A stretch of 64,000 nt of DNA from Chlamydoabsidia padenii. Its lineage: Eukaryota > Mucoromycota > Mucoromycetes > Mucorales > Cunninghamellaceae. Under the pieces are notes generated by a model. That model was not told the origin of the DNA and did no database searches. It saw only the letters and a program-made list of their open reading frames with translations. A program made the translations under genes and the position numbers. Positions 12,306 through 24,560 of the stretch are shown here, piece by piece (within the stretch, counting starts at the first letter, position 1; the number at the start of each line of letters is the position of its first letter). The DNA is taken from the NCBI GenBank assembly GCA_025330725.1, contig JAIWND010000012.1, positions 682,001 to 746,000 of the forward strand, written 5' to 3'.

Positions 12306-14256
12306 CTAACCAGGAATACTACGATGGCGGCGACCGAATAAAAGTGGGGGCAGGGTATCTTTCCTTAAAAGGTTTGACATGATCAAATCTTTCGAATGAC
12401 TCACTGAAAAAGATGGGCCAGCAATCTGTTGTTGTTTAACTTGATACTTTGAAACCATGGTTATACCTTGCCTTGCCCACCAGCCTATACTTGATATAGC
12501 CTCATCCACTGATTTCCCTAAAGGAAAAGCTTGAAACACATGAATCATATCCTATATCGTACCCAAAAAAAAAAAAGAGTAAGCCAATTGCCTTCATGAT
12601 GGAAAAACGTACCTGATATACTTCATTGTGAATAAAAGATGTTTTGGACTGATTGATTTTCTGGTAAAGTGCTTCGATCTCATCTCTTAAGGATTCACAT
12701 CCACCCGATTGGATCATGATGGGAGGAAGATGTTCGAAATGCTCGGCAAATATGGGAGATACATAAGGATGTCTTAGCATCGAAGGAGAGAAATCATCAC
12801 CCAAGTATAACTTTTGTGGATTCATGCCAGTCAGTTTATCGGGATTGTTTGGTAAATAGTCAAAAAGGGAAGCGCTGTCCCAACTTGGATATGAAAATGA
12901 TAAATCTACCCAAGGCTGAAGAAAAAAAAAAGCGGCGTTTAAATTTTGCATGAACTTTTTTTTTTTTTTGAGTTACCGATAAAAGACATGCTCCTTCAGG
13001 TGTGGGTAAGTTATGATCACGCAAGTACAATATCATGGCTAAAGCAAGTCCGCCGCCTATTGGTATGAGAATGGTTAGTTTTTTGAACTACACACGCTTA
13101 TATTCCTCCCCTCCCCCCTTTATTTTTTTTTTCTTACCTGCCGAATCCCCCATGACCAAAATACGTTTAGGATCGAAATAATAAGGTTCAAAAGGATCGA
13201 TCAAATAAAGAAAAGATTGCACAGCGTCATACAAAGCACCAGGAAACTTTGTCTCAGGGGCCAATCGATAGTTGATGGCAAATACTCTTCGCCCTGTGGA
13301 TTTGCTAATCTTGTGAGTCAATCCCCGATGGGTCTGGGCACTCATGGCACAGTAAGCTCCACCATGAAAGTACAATACGATCTTTTCCGCCGATTTCTTC
13401 TTCTTCTTCAAAGGAACCACGGGAGCCGAAGGCCAGACGGATTGCCAACAATAATCCCAGATGGTCAAAGCTGACATCCATTCTGCCTCCAATACTCTTG
13501 GCGGTTGGGACAAGAACTGTTTCTTTTCCTGTTGGTCACAGTCTCTGAGGATACCCACGCATTCGAGGGGACGAGGGCGGATCAGGAAAGATGCATCCTG
13601 GACTTGACTGGTCAGAGGGGTCAATAACGTGAGTGCGGACAATACAAATCGCCAGAAATCAAGACTATTCATATAAGTATGATCTCGGAACGCTTGCATG
13701 AATCCTAAAACGACCGTGGTTTGAATATTCCAGCTGGGTTTTTTAGGCTGTCCAACAATCAGGTGGGCCCATACATCCGTCCCCAGGCGTTGGAAAGTGG
13801 TGGGTATTTTAAGGACAGCCAGACCCACTTCTTGAGGTAAGGTTTTCGTAGGAGATATAATCAATGCAGTACTCTCGGTGGTGATGATTTTATTGAGCTT
13901 ATCATCAGTAGTGGTGATAGCTTGATGTTGCATGATAGCGGAGTTTTCGGATGGTGTCATCCTAATTGGGACGGATTGTCCATAACAGCATCCTTCAAAT
14001 CGACAAGGCTGTCCAAATTGCTCCATCCCTGTTGATAAGTTGTCAAGTACAAAAAAAAAAAAGAGAGAGAGAGAGAAGAAAAAAAATACCCGTTTTTTAA
14101 TTGATGGGGATGAAGAGGAATAAGGGTCAGTTGACTTTCATATGTCATGGAATCCTTTTTACCCCACACGAGCTCATATCCATGCCGATCATACCTTTGT
14201 GGTACATTCTGCCCCTGATACCCCACAATGACATTTAGCCCGCCTTCATCATACAC
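12306..14256 (-). CDS. Hormone-sensitive-lipase-type alpha/beta hydrolase
   Basis: Proposed exons on the minus strand: 14090-14256, 13138-13961, 12977-13056, 12613-12915, 12306-12551; 539 codons plus stop. The alpha/beta-hydrolase-3 signature is clear: an HGGAY oxyanion motif, then GDSAG with nucleophile Ser329, acid Asp435 in LRDEIE, and His462 in HVFQ. These fit esterases/lipases of the HSL group (short-chain ester, steryl-acetyl or acylglycerol hydrolysis); the substrate is unknown. The 5' end is uncertain. A model starting at ATG 14026 without the first exon and intron also stays in frame (505 codons), and the readthrough between the two has its own open frame. No signal peptide or membrane anchor is obvious. 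The gene lies 166 bp downstream of the ankyrin gene on the same strand and is convergent with the XMAP215 gene. Confidence 0.85.
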
Positions 14257-14422
14257 ATAAAATAGAGATATAAAATAGAGACGTTTTCTTTTATTTATTT
14301 AATCATCAAGGGGTGGGTAAAACTCTAACGCTAAAGCAAAAGGGATGGGGCATAATGGTGATGACAACACCATGACTGAGGGTCATAACACCCAGAACCA
14401 TCATAATAAATATAAACAAAGA

Positions 14423-15663
14423 CTATAATACATTAACAATATCACCATGGTTCCATAAAGATGCTAGTAACAAAAAAAAAGGGGGGGATCAGTATGGTTT
14501 ACAGTTTACTTGGGGAAGGGTTCTTACCTAGATCCTTTGCAGTACGGCCCAATTTATCCTTTCTAGTAGTATCCACTTGTAAATCAACCACCAAGTACCG
14601 CACACAATCCAAATGACCATTCTTTGCCGCATACATTAAAGGGGTCCAAGTATCCCAGGCATCAACATCATTCAGTGAAGATCGGAGGTTAAGCCATTGA
14701 CCGAGTAATTGTAACATGGCCACGTGTCCCATCATGGCCGCATGATGCCATATATTTCTTCCCAGCGCATCGTGTCTTGTTGGATCAGCTGCCTGATAGG
14801 TTTGAATGAGCCATGACACCAAGTCGAGTTGATTGGCCACCACTGCATCTTCCAATATGGTTCGTCCCGATCGGTCTTGATGTGATATTACGTCCTTGTT
14901 GTCGTCGGTCAAAGATAATAAAGAGCGAACTAGTGTTGCGTCACCATTAGCTGCTGCCATTTGTACTGGTAATCGTCCTGATTTGGTGGTCATGTACATA
15001 CTGTCAGGATACTGGGATGCCAAATATATCGCCACGGAATCATGTCCTACACAATATATATATATATATATATATAGGTTAGCAAACAAAAAAAAAAAAA
15101 AAAAAAAAAGAAAGACATCTTTTTGTTTTTACCTTCTTGGACGGCCATATGTAAAGGTGTTCGTCCATCCTTGGTGGTCAATTGTAAGAGAGCCCCGTGT
15201 TCCGCCAGATATTGCACAATAGCCAGGTCACCTTTTAAGGCTGCCGTCATAACCGGAGTCCAATCCCCTCGTTTCATTGCATTGCTATCTACTTGACAGA
15301 TCCCCACCAAGTACTGCACACAAGATAGATCATCAATGGCTTCGTGAAGTGCTCGTCGCCCTATCATTTTAAAAAAGAGGAGTCGGTTGGTCAATACGTC
15401 AATACAAGGATCTATCTTCTTTTATATATAGTCTTACCATGTTCATTAGCTGCCTCCATATTAGCATGATAGTGGTGCAATAATTGTAATAAAGGTAGAG
15501 CATGGGCCCGTGCTGCAAAATGGACAAGAGTATCACCGTGGTTATCACAAATATTGATGTCAGTCTCGGTAGGTTCCGTCGATGCCAAGAGTAGACGCAT
15601 TCCCTCCGTATTATCCGTGCCCAGTTTTAAATATTGTTGTATCAAATTTTTCTTGTTTGCCAT
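14423..15663 (-). CDS. Ankyrin-repeat protein
   Basis: Four exons on the minus strand: 15438-15663, 15133-15360, 14528-15046 and a 41-nt last exon 14423-14463; 337 codons plus stop. After an N-terminal stretch, about eight ankyrin repeats fill the protein, with typical cores such as GDTLVHFAARAH, DGRTPLHMAVQEG and DTWTPLMYAAKNGH. No other domain is present. Overall plan and size resemble ANKRD16-like solenoids, but that assignment is only suggestive. Function is likely protein binding; the partner is unknown. The ATG is only 283 bp from the divergent DUF2009 gene, with a GCGGGATTTC element at 15771-15780 between them. Confidence 0.88.
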
Positions 15664-15946
15664 ATTGATGCTTCAATCAAGGTGGTTGATCATTGTTGTT
15701 TTTTTAAAAAAAAAAAAAAAAAAAAGAAGGAAGGAAGGAAAAAGAGAGACAGAAGAAGAAACCACCTTGGGCGGGATTTCATTTTGACACTAATTTAATT
15801 GGCTAGCTCAATCCAGCTTTTTTTTTTTTTTTTTTTTTTTCCTCTCTTGTCTTTCTCTTTTTTTATTTTGATCAAGACAAACAGACTAAAGTGATCACAG
15901 TCTCATCTGTTTGTACAACTCCACTTGAACGATTGTAGAACACTTC
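15664..15946. promoter_or_regulatory. Shared divergent promoter region (ankyrin / DUF2009 genes)
   Basis: A 283-bp gap between two start codons in opposite directions. It contains an A18-type tract, a T-rich tract around 15819-15840, and the element GCGGGATTTC at 15771-15780, 108 bp from the ankyrin ATG. Its role as a promoter is inferred from position only. Confidence 0.4.
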
Positions 15947-18020
15947 ATGGAAACAACTCAAGAAACGGTTAATCCTACTTCCACCACCAGCTTTTGCGTC
16001 GAATGCAGGGATCAAGAGGTAAGTCAAAACTATTCCTATGGTAAAAGAAAGAAAGAAAGAAAAGCAGATGGAAGGTAGTAGATATTACTCTGGTAATAAA
16101 ACATATTATGGTTAACTAATAACACCTTTTTTAATTATTTTATAGGCTTCTATCTTTTGCGAACAGTGCGACGAAGACTTTTGTGAAGTGTGCCATGGTA
16201 AGAACTTTTTTGTATTGTAGTGTTTTAACATTTTACTAATATGTAATCTTCTCTTTCCCCGCGTAGGCATGCTTCATCGTACTGGAAAACGACGTAAACA
16301 CACAGCAAAGAACTTGAAAGTGGCTCCTCCTCCTTCCTCTACTTCAGTGGCGGATACAAGCTCTATTAACGGACTAGTTGGTGGTGATTCATCCTCTTCA
16401 AAAGCTGACATGGATGGGGTAAGAAAAAGTCTGATAGGCTGAAATAATCTAGAGAATTAATCACAGACTGATACGTTAGGAATCGACACTGAAAAGCGAT
16501 AAATCTTCTTCAACAACCTCGGCAATGACTTTGGATGGAACGATCATTAATGGAAGTAGTGGTCCCACTTTTGGTGATTGGATGATCAAAAGGTATGTAA
16601 AAGTAACAATAAAATGCCATGATTCTCACTTGTTTAATTAATCATAGAGCAAAGCATGTTCCATTACGTCTGGATACTCAAGAAAGAGGCATGTTACGAT
16701 TGTATGTATACATAAAAGAAGGGGAATATGGATGAATGATATAACTTATTTATTGGTATGTGTATTTAGATTAGAAGCAGCTCTGAACGTATCAGAATAT
16801 ACAGGTAAGGAGGAAAAGAAAAAGAAAAAAAAATTGCTAACATACCTCTCTCTCTCTCTCTCTCAAAAATAGATCGCATCGACATTCTCTCCTATTCCAA
16901 CAAGGCAAAACGGATAGTTGGTCAGATCAAGGATATCTGTGACATCATCTCTGGCTTATTGGTATCTGGGGATTACAAACTTGGAGCTCGACTCTTTGCG
17001 GAACAAAGTATCAAGGAAAACGAGGTATTCTTCCAACGTGTGTTTGAAGTAGGAAGACGGTAAGAAGATCAAATAACCAAAAAAAAAAAAAGGAGTAGGT
17101 GTGACTAACCTTATCGATAATTATTTATAGATACAAGATCATGAACCCGGAAAAGATGCGATCTAACTATGGTAAACTAATGTATATGTTGATGGACTCG
17201 GTGATTCCTGAAGTTGAAATGGCACTTGGATTTAATTGTGTTATCCCAATCAAGACGGTATATGACTTTTTAAAAGAAAATGGTGGTATGGATCTATTAC
17301 ATGATGATAATATTGCGTTGGCTACTCGTGAAATCTCACCCGAATTCAAGTCTAATGAACAAGTTCAGGAGGAAATCCAAAGGAAAAAGGCGGCCATTCA
17401 AGCATTATGTAACCATTATTCGACCGATCGAATCTCAACTCAAGATATTGAACGATGCTTATCCTCACTATCTGACAACCATGCGTTTTTAAAATCAAAC
17501 AGGTAATGTATATAATCAACGAGAAGAAGAATGTGTAGGGGTCGGGTCAAAGGAGTAAAAAGCTTATATACTGATCTTCAACTTTAATTTTATCTTTATT
17601 ATTAGAGATCCTTGTGAAAAGATGCTCAAATATCTCGCCAAGTACTATCAACCTGGTAAATCTGAATCAAACTATTCTTTGGCGATTATGGCTGGACGAC
17701 ATGGACATCGATTGACTCACTCTCATTCAAGTCAATACAATTATGTATACCAATCATTAACATTATGGCGGGAAATTGTCCATGATATGTTCATGTTATG
17801 GCACTTGTCTGATGAAGATCTCACTTGCTCAATGAACCCTTATCGACTCACTAACACTGGACAAGGTTTACAACGAATACAACCATGTAGTCAAGTATCT
17901 AAAGCCATGCACAGGATTCTTCATAGGGCTCAAACTAAAAGTGGATCATGGGTCGGCAGTAGTGTGATTCATCTTGGTGATAGAGATGTACCCAATGCAT
18001 TTATGTTTATTGATAAGGTT

Positions 18021-18089
<69 letters not shown>

Positions 18090-18458
18090 ATAGGCATTTA
18101 TCTCTGTATTTACTAATCATGTTTTTAATAGTATAATCAAGTAGCAAGAATCTTGGCACCCATCGTTAGTACATTGGACAAGTTGGATTCGGTAGTAAAA
18201 GAAGATGAAGAATTGTCAAACTATATCACTACAATCTATGGTGGAGTAGATCAATGTCGGAAGGATATCTTACGTAAGTATATTAATACTACTACTACTA
18301 CTAAAAGTGAAAGACACGTTGTGACTAACTGAATAATATATCTTATTGTTTTTTAACAGATGACTTCTTCCGGTTTGGGTTTGATGGATCAGGGGCTGAC
18401 AATTATTTCGATGCAGGAAGCTGTATTGATGGCCGATTGACTTCTGCATGGAACTGTA

Positions 18459-18494
<36 letters not shown>

Positions 18495-18683
18495 CTATTA
18501 TCATTATGTGTGTGTGCGTGTCTTTGACATCGGATTAAACTGGTTTAATGTTGCTTCGATGTTTATTCTGATCAACCAAACTTTTTGTTGTTATAAATAG
18601 GGTGCTCTCAAATCGAAAAAAAGAAGTTTTTCCCGGTGTTTTTATTGACTGGGTTCATTGGATTCGATGGTGGTAGTTGGTAG
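15947..18683 (+). CDS. B-box zinc finger + DUF2009 (UPF0652) protein
   Basis: Twelve exons: 15947-16018, 16146-16197, 16267-16418, 16480-16592, 16648-16701, 16770-16804 (35 nt), 16873-17059, 17131-17502, 17606-18017, 18132-18273, 18360-18455, 18601-18683; 589 codons plus stop. Residues 17-45 form a B-box-like zinc site (C17, C20, C29, C32, C37, C40, H41, H45). After a Ser-rich linker, residues about 180-589 match the DUF2009/UPF0652 family, including KIMNPEKMRSNYGKLMYML and GFDGGSW at the very end. The family is conserved in fungi, plants and protists and has no established biochemical role. The intron after 18017 contains an uninterrupted run of about 65 A. Confidence 0.88.
18024..18088 (+). 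repeat. Poly(A) tract of about 65 bases inside an intron
   Basis: An uninterrupted A run starts six bases after the 5' splice site of the ninth intron of the DUF2009 gene. It is the longest homopolymer in the window. Its length may be imprecise in any assembly. Confidence 0.9.
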
Positions 18684-19627
18684 ATATAGATAATGATCAT
18701 TGGATCGTGTGTTTAGATAATATTGTTTTTATCTTGAATAATAAATACTTGAATACTTTTATCGATGTTGTCCTACATGAATCTTATCGAAATAGATATG
18801 TGTGCAAATGGGATGTGAATATATATGTGTGTGTGGAGTATATTTATGTGGGGATGTATCGGGGAAAAGGGGGGAGAACAGACAAAAGAAGAAAATCTCC
18901 TTTTTCAAGAAGAAAAGAGACTCCTCTTTCTTCTAATGATTGTACAAGAAGGGATGATACAAGAACGGATCTTCTTTGGTTTTGGTTTTGGTTTTTTCTT
19001 TTGTCAAGTAAAAAAGGATTATTTATAGTTCGACTTTTTTTTATTCTACTTTTGGTGTGTGTTTATCATAGTCTAGCCATCCTTGTTTAGAGGAGAGGGG
19101 GAAAAGGAAAGGTACTCATGATCTTCAAGAAAGTGGGGTCGTCGGGGTTTGAAAATCGGGGTTTTTGCATGAATCCATCTTTCGTTAGAAGGACAGGCAT
19201 GTGTCATCATAAAAGATGTTATGTAAGTTGTAACCATTTCCGACTTATCTTAGATCCATGTATTGTTTGTGCTGTATGCACCAAGAGAGGGGAAAAAAAA
19301 AAAAAGAGAGCTATCGTTGTCCTCCCTTTTGACCGAATATGTATGACACGGCCCATTTCGCTTTCCTTTTTCTTATTCTTCTTTTGGCTCGAATTCTCCT
19401 TTTTGTCAATGATCTTCCCCCACAGTAGTGTAAACAGTCTTGTCTCCTCGCTATCAGAGTAAGTAAAGAAAGGTTCCCTTAATACCCCTTTCTTTTTTTT
19501 TTTTTGTGAACAATGTCGGAGTTTGAAAATGGAGAACTTTGAAAAGAAGAAAAAAAGTGAAAAGCTTTATGATCCTTTTCTTTCCTCTCTTTCTTTCTCA
19601 AAAAGTTCTTTTTGCTTCTATCAAGTA
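18684..19627. other. Intergenic region, DUF2009 gene to CP2 gene
   Basis: The first part is probably the 3' untranslated region of the DUF2009 gene. Frames of 60-137 codons here are composed of simple sequence (KKKK, FFFF) and lack splice support. GGGGTTTGAAAA-like elements occur near 19145-19160. Nothing else is recognised. Confidence 0.5.
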
Positions 19628-22330
19628 ATGATATCGTATTCCCCTTCATGTTGTATATCTCCACCAATGCAACCTTCAACCACGTCACCCACCTTGCTAA
19701 CGTAAGTTCCCCACATATAAATCAATCTGTCATTCATCTTTATTTGGTTACAATAATCTTTTGGCCTCATAATTCTATATGCGTATTTTATATGCACATA
19801 TATATATATATATATATATAGATCACAAGATCATTATCAACAAGAAACGATACCATCCATCACATCTTCTCCAACAAGTACAGCACAGTCTCGACAACAT
19901 TCGCTTCAAGGGCAACAAAATGGGTTTCAAGAAACCATCAGATCGACCAACATGTCAGATGGATCTTCACCCCCACCACCTTTGATGATTCCAAATAATG
20001 AAGAAAACAACAACAGTAATGCAACCAATCATCATCCTCAACATCCTCCTCATTATCCTCATTATCATCACCATCACCATCATGCTAATGGGAATCATTA
20101 TCAGCACAGACATTCATCATCATCTTCGACTACTTCATCATCCTGGACTTTGGGTTATCCTCCTGTCACACCTCCTTCTTCACAACAAGATGTCATGCTA
20201 ATGGAACAGTCGCCACTTTATGACCCTTATCCTTCTTCTTCTTCTTCTACTTCTCAACAACATCCATACTCCTCTCACTTGAGACAATCACCCTTAACAT
20301 CTGGTGGTGGTCCTGTTCCTGCTCCTCCTACAAGTACAACCACAACATCATCTAGTAATACAACTACAAGTACTTTTGATGCAATGCCATTGACACCAAT
20401 AACAACATCTCATCATCGTGGATCAACATCATCATTGATGTCTCCTCACCACCACCATCATCATCATCATCACCAGCAGCAGCAACAACAACAACAACAA
20501 CAACAACAGCAGAAAAAGTAAGTAAACATAATTGATAATTCGGGCATTATATGTGTGCGTGGGAGTAGTTGGGTATATGCATATATGTGGATATGTTTAT
20601 ATGCAATGTTTTTTTTACATGTGATGGGTGATCCCCTTCTCACAGTAAAATGCGGGGTTTAAACAACTATGCAAAAAAAAAAAGAAGGGGTGGATAGGAA
20701 TAAACTAAAACAACTCACTCTCTTATCCATTTATTATATCATTATAGGAATTTAAGATTCCATATTGTCCTACAAGGTAAAGGGAGCAAAGAAAAAAAAA
20801 AAAGACCATTATATTTTAACTCATCCCATTGTATTTCCTTTTATAGCGACTACGGCAGTGACTCAAAAAACAGAACATACCTCCTTGACCTATCTGAACA
20901 GAGGACAATCTTATGCTATTCAACTGGCTGATAAACTAGGTCATGATGGTTTGATCCAAAGTCAATTCGTTATCACCTTTCATGATCCTGCTCATCGAAA
21001 GATTGCTCTCAACTATTGGAAATTCTGGATCGGACAACAAAAAGATCCTCAACATGCTCGTGCTGTTGATTTAGGTAAGCAAACATGTACATAGACTCTA
21101 TCTCTATAAAAGGATCATCAGATGATAAACTTAACTTTCTTTATTTTTATTTGGTAGATTCTCGACAATCGATAGGAATCATGAATGTACGGTACCCAAG
21201 CTTTGATCGGATTGCCTTTGATTGGCATGGACGACATGGTGCTAAATTGTTTGTCCGCTTCCACTGTCTCTCTACTGATTTTTCAAGGATTAAAGGTGTC
21301 AAAGGTATCCCTTTACGTGCATGTATGTCAAGTCAAATCTCAAGTGCCAATGATCCCTTGTTACTACGCCATTATGCTGGATCATTCCTTCCTAATGATA
21401 AAGATCAACCTGATTTGGATTATCTCGAACAAAGCTTTTGTAAAGTCAAGCTTTTCCGAGACAAGGTAAGAAGACACTCTGCATGATCTATTACCCCCCT
21501 TACTGATCTGCATTTTTTAAACGCCGATTTATTTAGGGTGCCGAACGAAAAAACAAGGATGATGCTAAACAGTTGGGGAAACAGTTTGAAAAAATGATGC
21601 ATGGTAAGAACTATTCAATGGGAATTCATTCTACATGTTACTAATTACACTATATGATTCCAATAGATGGTGATCCAAGGCAACATCCAATGTGGCTCAT
21701 GTATAATGAACCAGTCCCTCAAAGTGTTTTCAATGAAACACCGACCAGTCCAACCCTCGAATCCTTTGATCAAGCCATGATGCTCGGGTCTAATCTCCCT
21801 TCTTCTACTGCTGCAATCACACAACCTCGAGTCAAGAATGCTTCCAAGTTACCTCCGACTTTACCTACTTTATCTTATCACCAACATTCATCACCACATT
21901 TTCATCAACATCATTATCATCCATATGCGAAACGGCCTACTTCCTCATTGTCACCTTCTTTGAATAATCAATCTTCTCCTACGGCAATCACAGCAACCAT
22001 CCCGACTCAACTCTATTCTGGCGCCAATAGTTATGATTCTCTTTTACCTTCTACCAATGTGACATCTCCTACTATTACATCTGCATCACCTCCTCCTTTA
22101 CCATCATTCACATCCAATAATGGTAAGTTTACTACATGACACTCTCCTATCCTAACTTGTTTTTTTTTATATATGTTTTGATAGATATACCTTCTCTTCA
22201 ACAACAGATGTATCAGTATCCTCAACAGGCATATCATTATCATCAACAAAACCAGCATCATCAGGATCGATTTTCGCCAATTCCATCCACTGATTCTTCC
22301 ATTTTGACAGGTTGGAGAAGATCTTCCTGA
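19628..22330 (+). CDS. CP2/Grainyhead-family transcription factor
   Basis: Eight exons: 19628-19701, 19822-20517, 20748-20776 (a 29-nt microexon), 20847-21074, 21158-21465, 21537-21603, 21667-22122, 22185-22330; 667 codons plus stop. Residues about 255-480 carry the Grainyhead/CP2 DNA-binding domain, with landmarks TSLTYLNRGQSYAIQL, FHCLSTDFSRIKGVKGIP and CKVKLFRDKGAERK. The N-terminal third is Ser/His/Gln-rich and disordered, with His and Gln runs just before the microexon; the C-terminal part is Pro/Ser/His-rich. No SAM domain is seen. In Neurospora a member of this family affects conidial separation and cell-wall remodelling; a similar role here is inference. The start is the first ATG preceding the first splice site in frame; an upstream in-frame ATG at 19523 gives a Lys-rich extension and is less likely. 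Confidence 0.93.
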
Positions 22331-22761
22331 AACTCCGCTACACCCCCCTATCACATACCCATTCCCCTCCCCCCTTTTTTTTTTTAAACCTTCAGGCACC
22401 TTTTCCTTTATATGTCTTCCCCCCAATTATAAACAACTTATCATTATATGTTTAATTCTATTCAATTATTACTTATAGGTATTGTATACATCTTTTTATG
22501 ATTACGATTGTGTACGATCTCTATCAAAGGCAAAAAAAAACTTCGACCAAATCGATATTTTTAAATCCCGATCTTTGTCTTTTTTTTTTTTTTTTTTTGC
22601 CTCCAAAAATAAAAATCACTTTCTGTCTCTTCTTCTTCTTCTTCTTCTTTATTCATTCCATTTATAATATATCCTTTACCTGTTAAACTAATATACTCTA
22701 TATAACCTCTATATATACCATATAATAAAACAGTCTATTGTGTATTAACCCTCGACCTTTA
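22331..22761. other. Intergenic region, CP2 gene to Bqt4-like gene
   Basis: Holds the 3' region of the CP2 gene and the promoter of the next gene. An AAATCCCGA element lies at about 22563-22571, roughly 190 bp upstream of the next ATG, within T-rich and CTT-repeat sequence. Confidence 0.45.
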
Positions 22762-24399
22762 ATGATTGACCTTGATGACGAACCTGCAACAACAAAAACC
22801 CCTTTACCCATTTACTTCCGACTCTTATACAACTGGACACAGGGACTAGATCAAGATTCTTTATTGCAACATAAAGTCAGCATGTATCCTACCTTTCAAG
22901 TTGAACTCTATAATACGCCCATTTATCGACTCATTGATAATACACTCATTACCATAAATCTACAACAACGACCTCAACACTGGATATCAGCAGGACAACT
23001 CTGGAAGGCCTGTGGACTGACCTTAACCGAAGGTTTCTTCTTATTCCAACTGGCACCTTCTCATTACCAATTGGATTTCTTGATTCCTTCCTTTCCCTAT
23101 CAAGATATTTGGGTACCTTTGACTCTGGCTCGGTCCATGGCGACAACGTTGGGGGTGATGGATGAATTGGCGTGGTTTTTGGACGAAACAGTGCTAGGTC
23201 AAGTCAAGTCAGCAGATCATGCGGATCGACTGGAAATGGTGCACAATTGGCAAATTATTGGTATTCCCAATACGTCGTACTCTACACGTGCTCTCTTGGA
23301 TTATCCCTTGGTGGCAGGTGAACCTCTTGACATTCTCGGTAACAACGATTTATTTCAACCCAAGACAACCACGTTGATGACTCGGCACCAGTATCAGCCT
23401 GGGATTGTGATGAAGGATCGGGCGGAATCGGGACTCGTACGGTGGCAGGCATGGGCTTATGAACAATTCTTGACGACTCACCAAGATCCTTCGCTTTTAT
23501 CAGAAGACGGTGGACGGACTAGTAAAAGAAGTAGTGTCAGTAGTGGCCGGCGACGACGACAACAACAGAAACAGAAAATACATTGGGAAGGTGATGGTGA
23601 ACCATCTTATCTTGATGGCGACTTTACAACCACAGATGGGGCGGACGATCCAGTACCTGCTACTGCTCTATGGGATGTTGTCCAGGGCTTATTATGCGAC
23701 TTGCAATCTTTGGATCGAAGACAACAAAAGGATGGAATCAATGACGAACAACAACAACAACAACAACTCAAGGCCTCTCGGGTTTTTTCCGACAGTATGG
23801 TGATTGGAAACATGCCTTTAAAGTCGGCCTTTTTACGTCAATCGACTGCATTACAACATATTTATCTCTCGGTCATGATGGAAAAACTATATAATGCGAT
23901 GGAACAACTCGATGCGACAACGATCAAATTGAAGAAACAACATGGTATGAACATGTTATTGGAACCCACTCTACCACCTCAGCCCACAGGACAGCAACAA
24001 GAACGACATTCTCATCATCATCATCATCATCATCGAGCAGCAACTCCAACGACAACCACAGGATCATCAACCACTCAAAGCGAAAAGAAGACCTCATCAA
24101 AAACCAACAGTGCTCGTCAGCCACAATCACGATCATTACCACAGAGTACCGCCAGCCAATTAGATCCCAACATGATGCTCCACGACCGAATGGATCTTTT
24201 GGAACAGGAAATGTACCGTGTCAAGAAAAAGGCGAAAAGGAAATTGGACGAAAGCGAACTGAAATGGATGGAACTACAGCACCAGTTGATGACTTTGGAT
24301 ACTTGGAAACGGAATTTGGAAACACGGCGGAAGAACGAACGGGCTTGGATGCTATTAATCATCTTATTATTGTCATTTGTATTATGGATATATATGTAG
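22762..24399 (+). CDS. Tail-anchored APSES/KilA-N domain protein, Bqt4-like
   Basis: Intronless, 545 codons from ATG 22762; the open frame extends eight codons further only by a TTG. Residues about 45-165 form an APSES/KilA-N-type fold: an YRLIDNTLITINL strand region, the WISAGQLWKACGLTLTEGFF helix-turn-helix core, and a WVPLTLARSMA segment. The middle is low-complexity with Gln and His runs. Near the end a charged coiled-coil-like stretch (about 465-525) leads into a single hydrophobic segment at 526-544 with two residues or fewer after it, a tail anchor. This order (APSES-like head, disordered linker, C-terminal membrane anchor) is that of fission yeast Bqt4, an inner nuclear membrane protein tethering telomeres. 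Orthology is inferred from architecture; soluble StuA-type APSES factors lack the anchor. Confidence 0.82.
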   Translation: MIDLDDEPATTKTPLPIYFRLLYNWTQGLDQDSLLQHKVSMYPTFQVELYNTPIYRLIDNTLITINLQQRPQHWISAGQLWKACGLTLTEGFFLFQLAPSHYQLDFLIPSFPYQDIWVPLTLARSMATTLGVMDELAWFLDETVLGQVKSADHADRLEMVHNWQIIGIPNTSYSTRALLDYPLVAGEPLDILGNNDLFQPKTTTLMTRHQYQPGIVMKDRAESGLVRWQAWAYEQFLTTHQDPSLLSEDGGRTSKRSSVSSGRRRRQQQKQKIHWEGDGEPSYLDGDFTTTDGADDPVPATALWDVVQGLLCDLQSLDRRQQKDGINDEQQQQQQLKASRVFSDSMVIGNMPLKSAFLRQSTALQHIYLSVMMEKLYNAMEQLDATTIKLKKQHGMNMLLEPTLPPQPTGQQQERHSHHHHHHHRAATPTTTTGSSTTQSEKKTSSKTNSARQPQSRSLPQSTASQLDPNMMLHDRMDLLEQEMYRVKKKAKRKLDESELKWMELQHQLMTLDTWKRNLETRRKNERAWMLLIILLLSFVLWIYM

Positions 24400-24560
24400 T
24401 TGTAATTGTCATTTTAAAATAAAACATGTCTTCTTGATCTTGTACCTTTAATGAATTGTTGTCAATGTTTCATTGATATAGTCTTTTTTATAAAAGGCGG
24501 GTCTCTCTCTTTCTTCCTCCTTTATTTTTGATTATTATTATTTAGCCAAACCAAAACACC

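Noticed and set aside
13962..14026. Hydrolase start at ATG 14026 as the only model
   Set aside because: It is possible, but the longer model from 14256 also uses consensus splice sites and stays in frame, so the choice was left open with the longer one reported.
18677..19462. Several frames of 67-137 codons after the DUF2009 gene
   Set aside because: Built from homopolymers and GT-rich simple sequence; they look like 3' untranslated and intergenic DNA.
20445..20515. His and Gln runs in the CP2 protein as a functional metal-binding tag or repeat element
   Set aside because: They are simple CAC/CAT/CAG/CAA expansions, common in the disordered parts of several proteins in this window.
22738..22761. 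Start of the Bqt4-like protein at a TTG codon
   Set aside because: A normal ATG lies eight codons downstream and the extension has no conserved feature.
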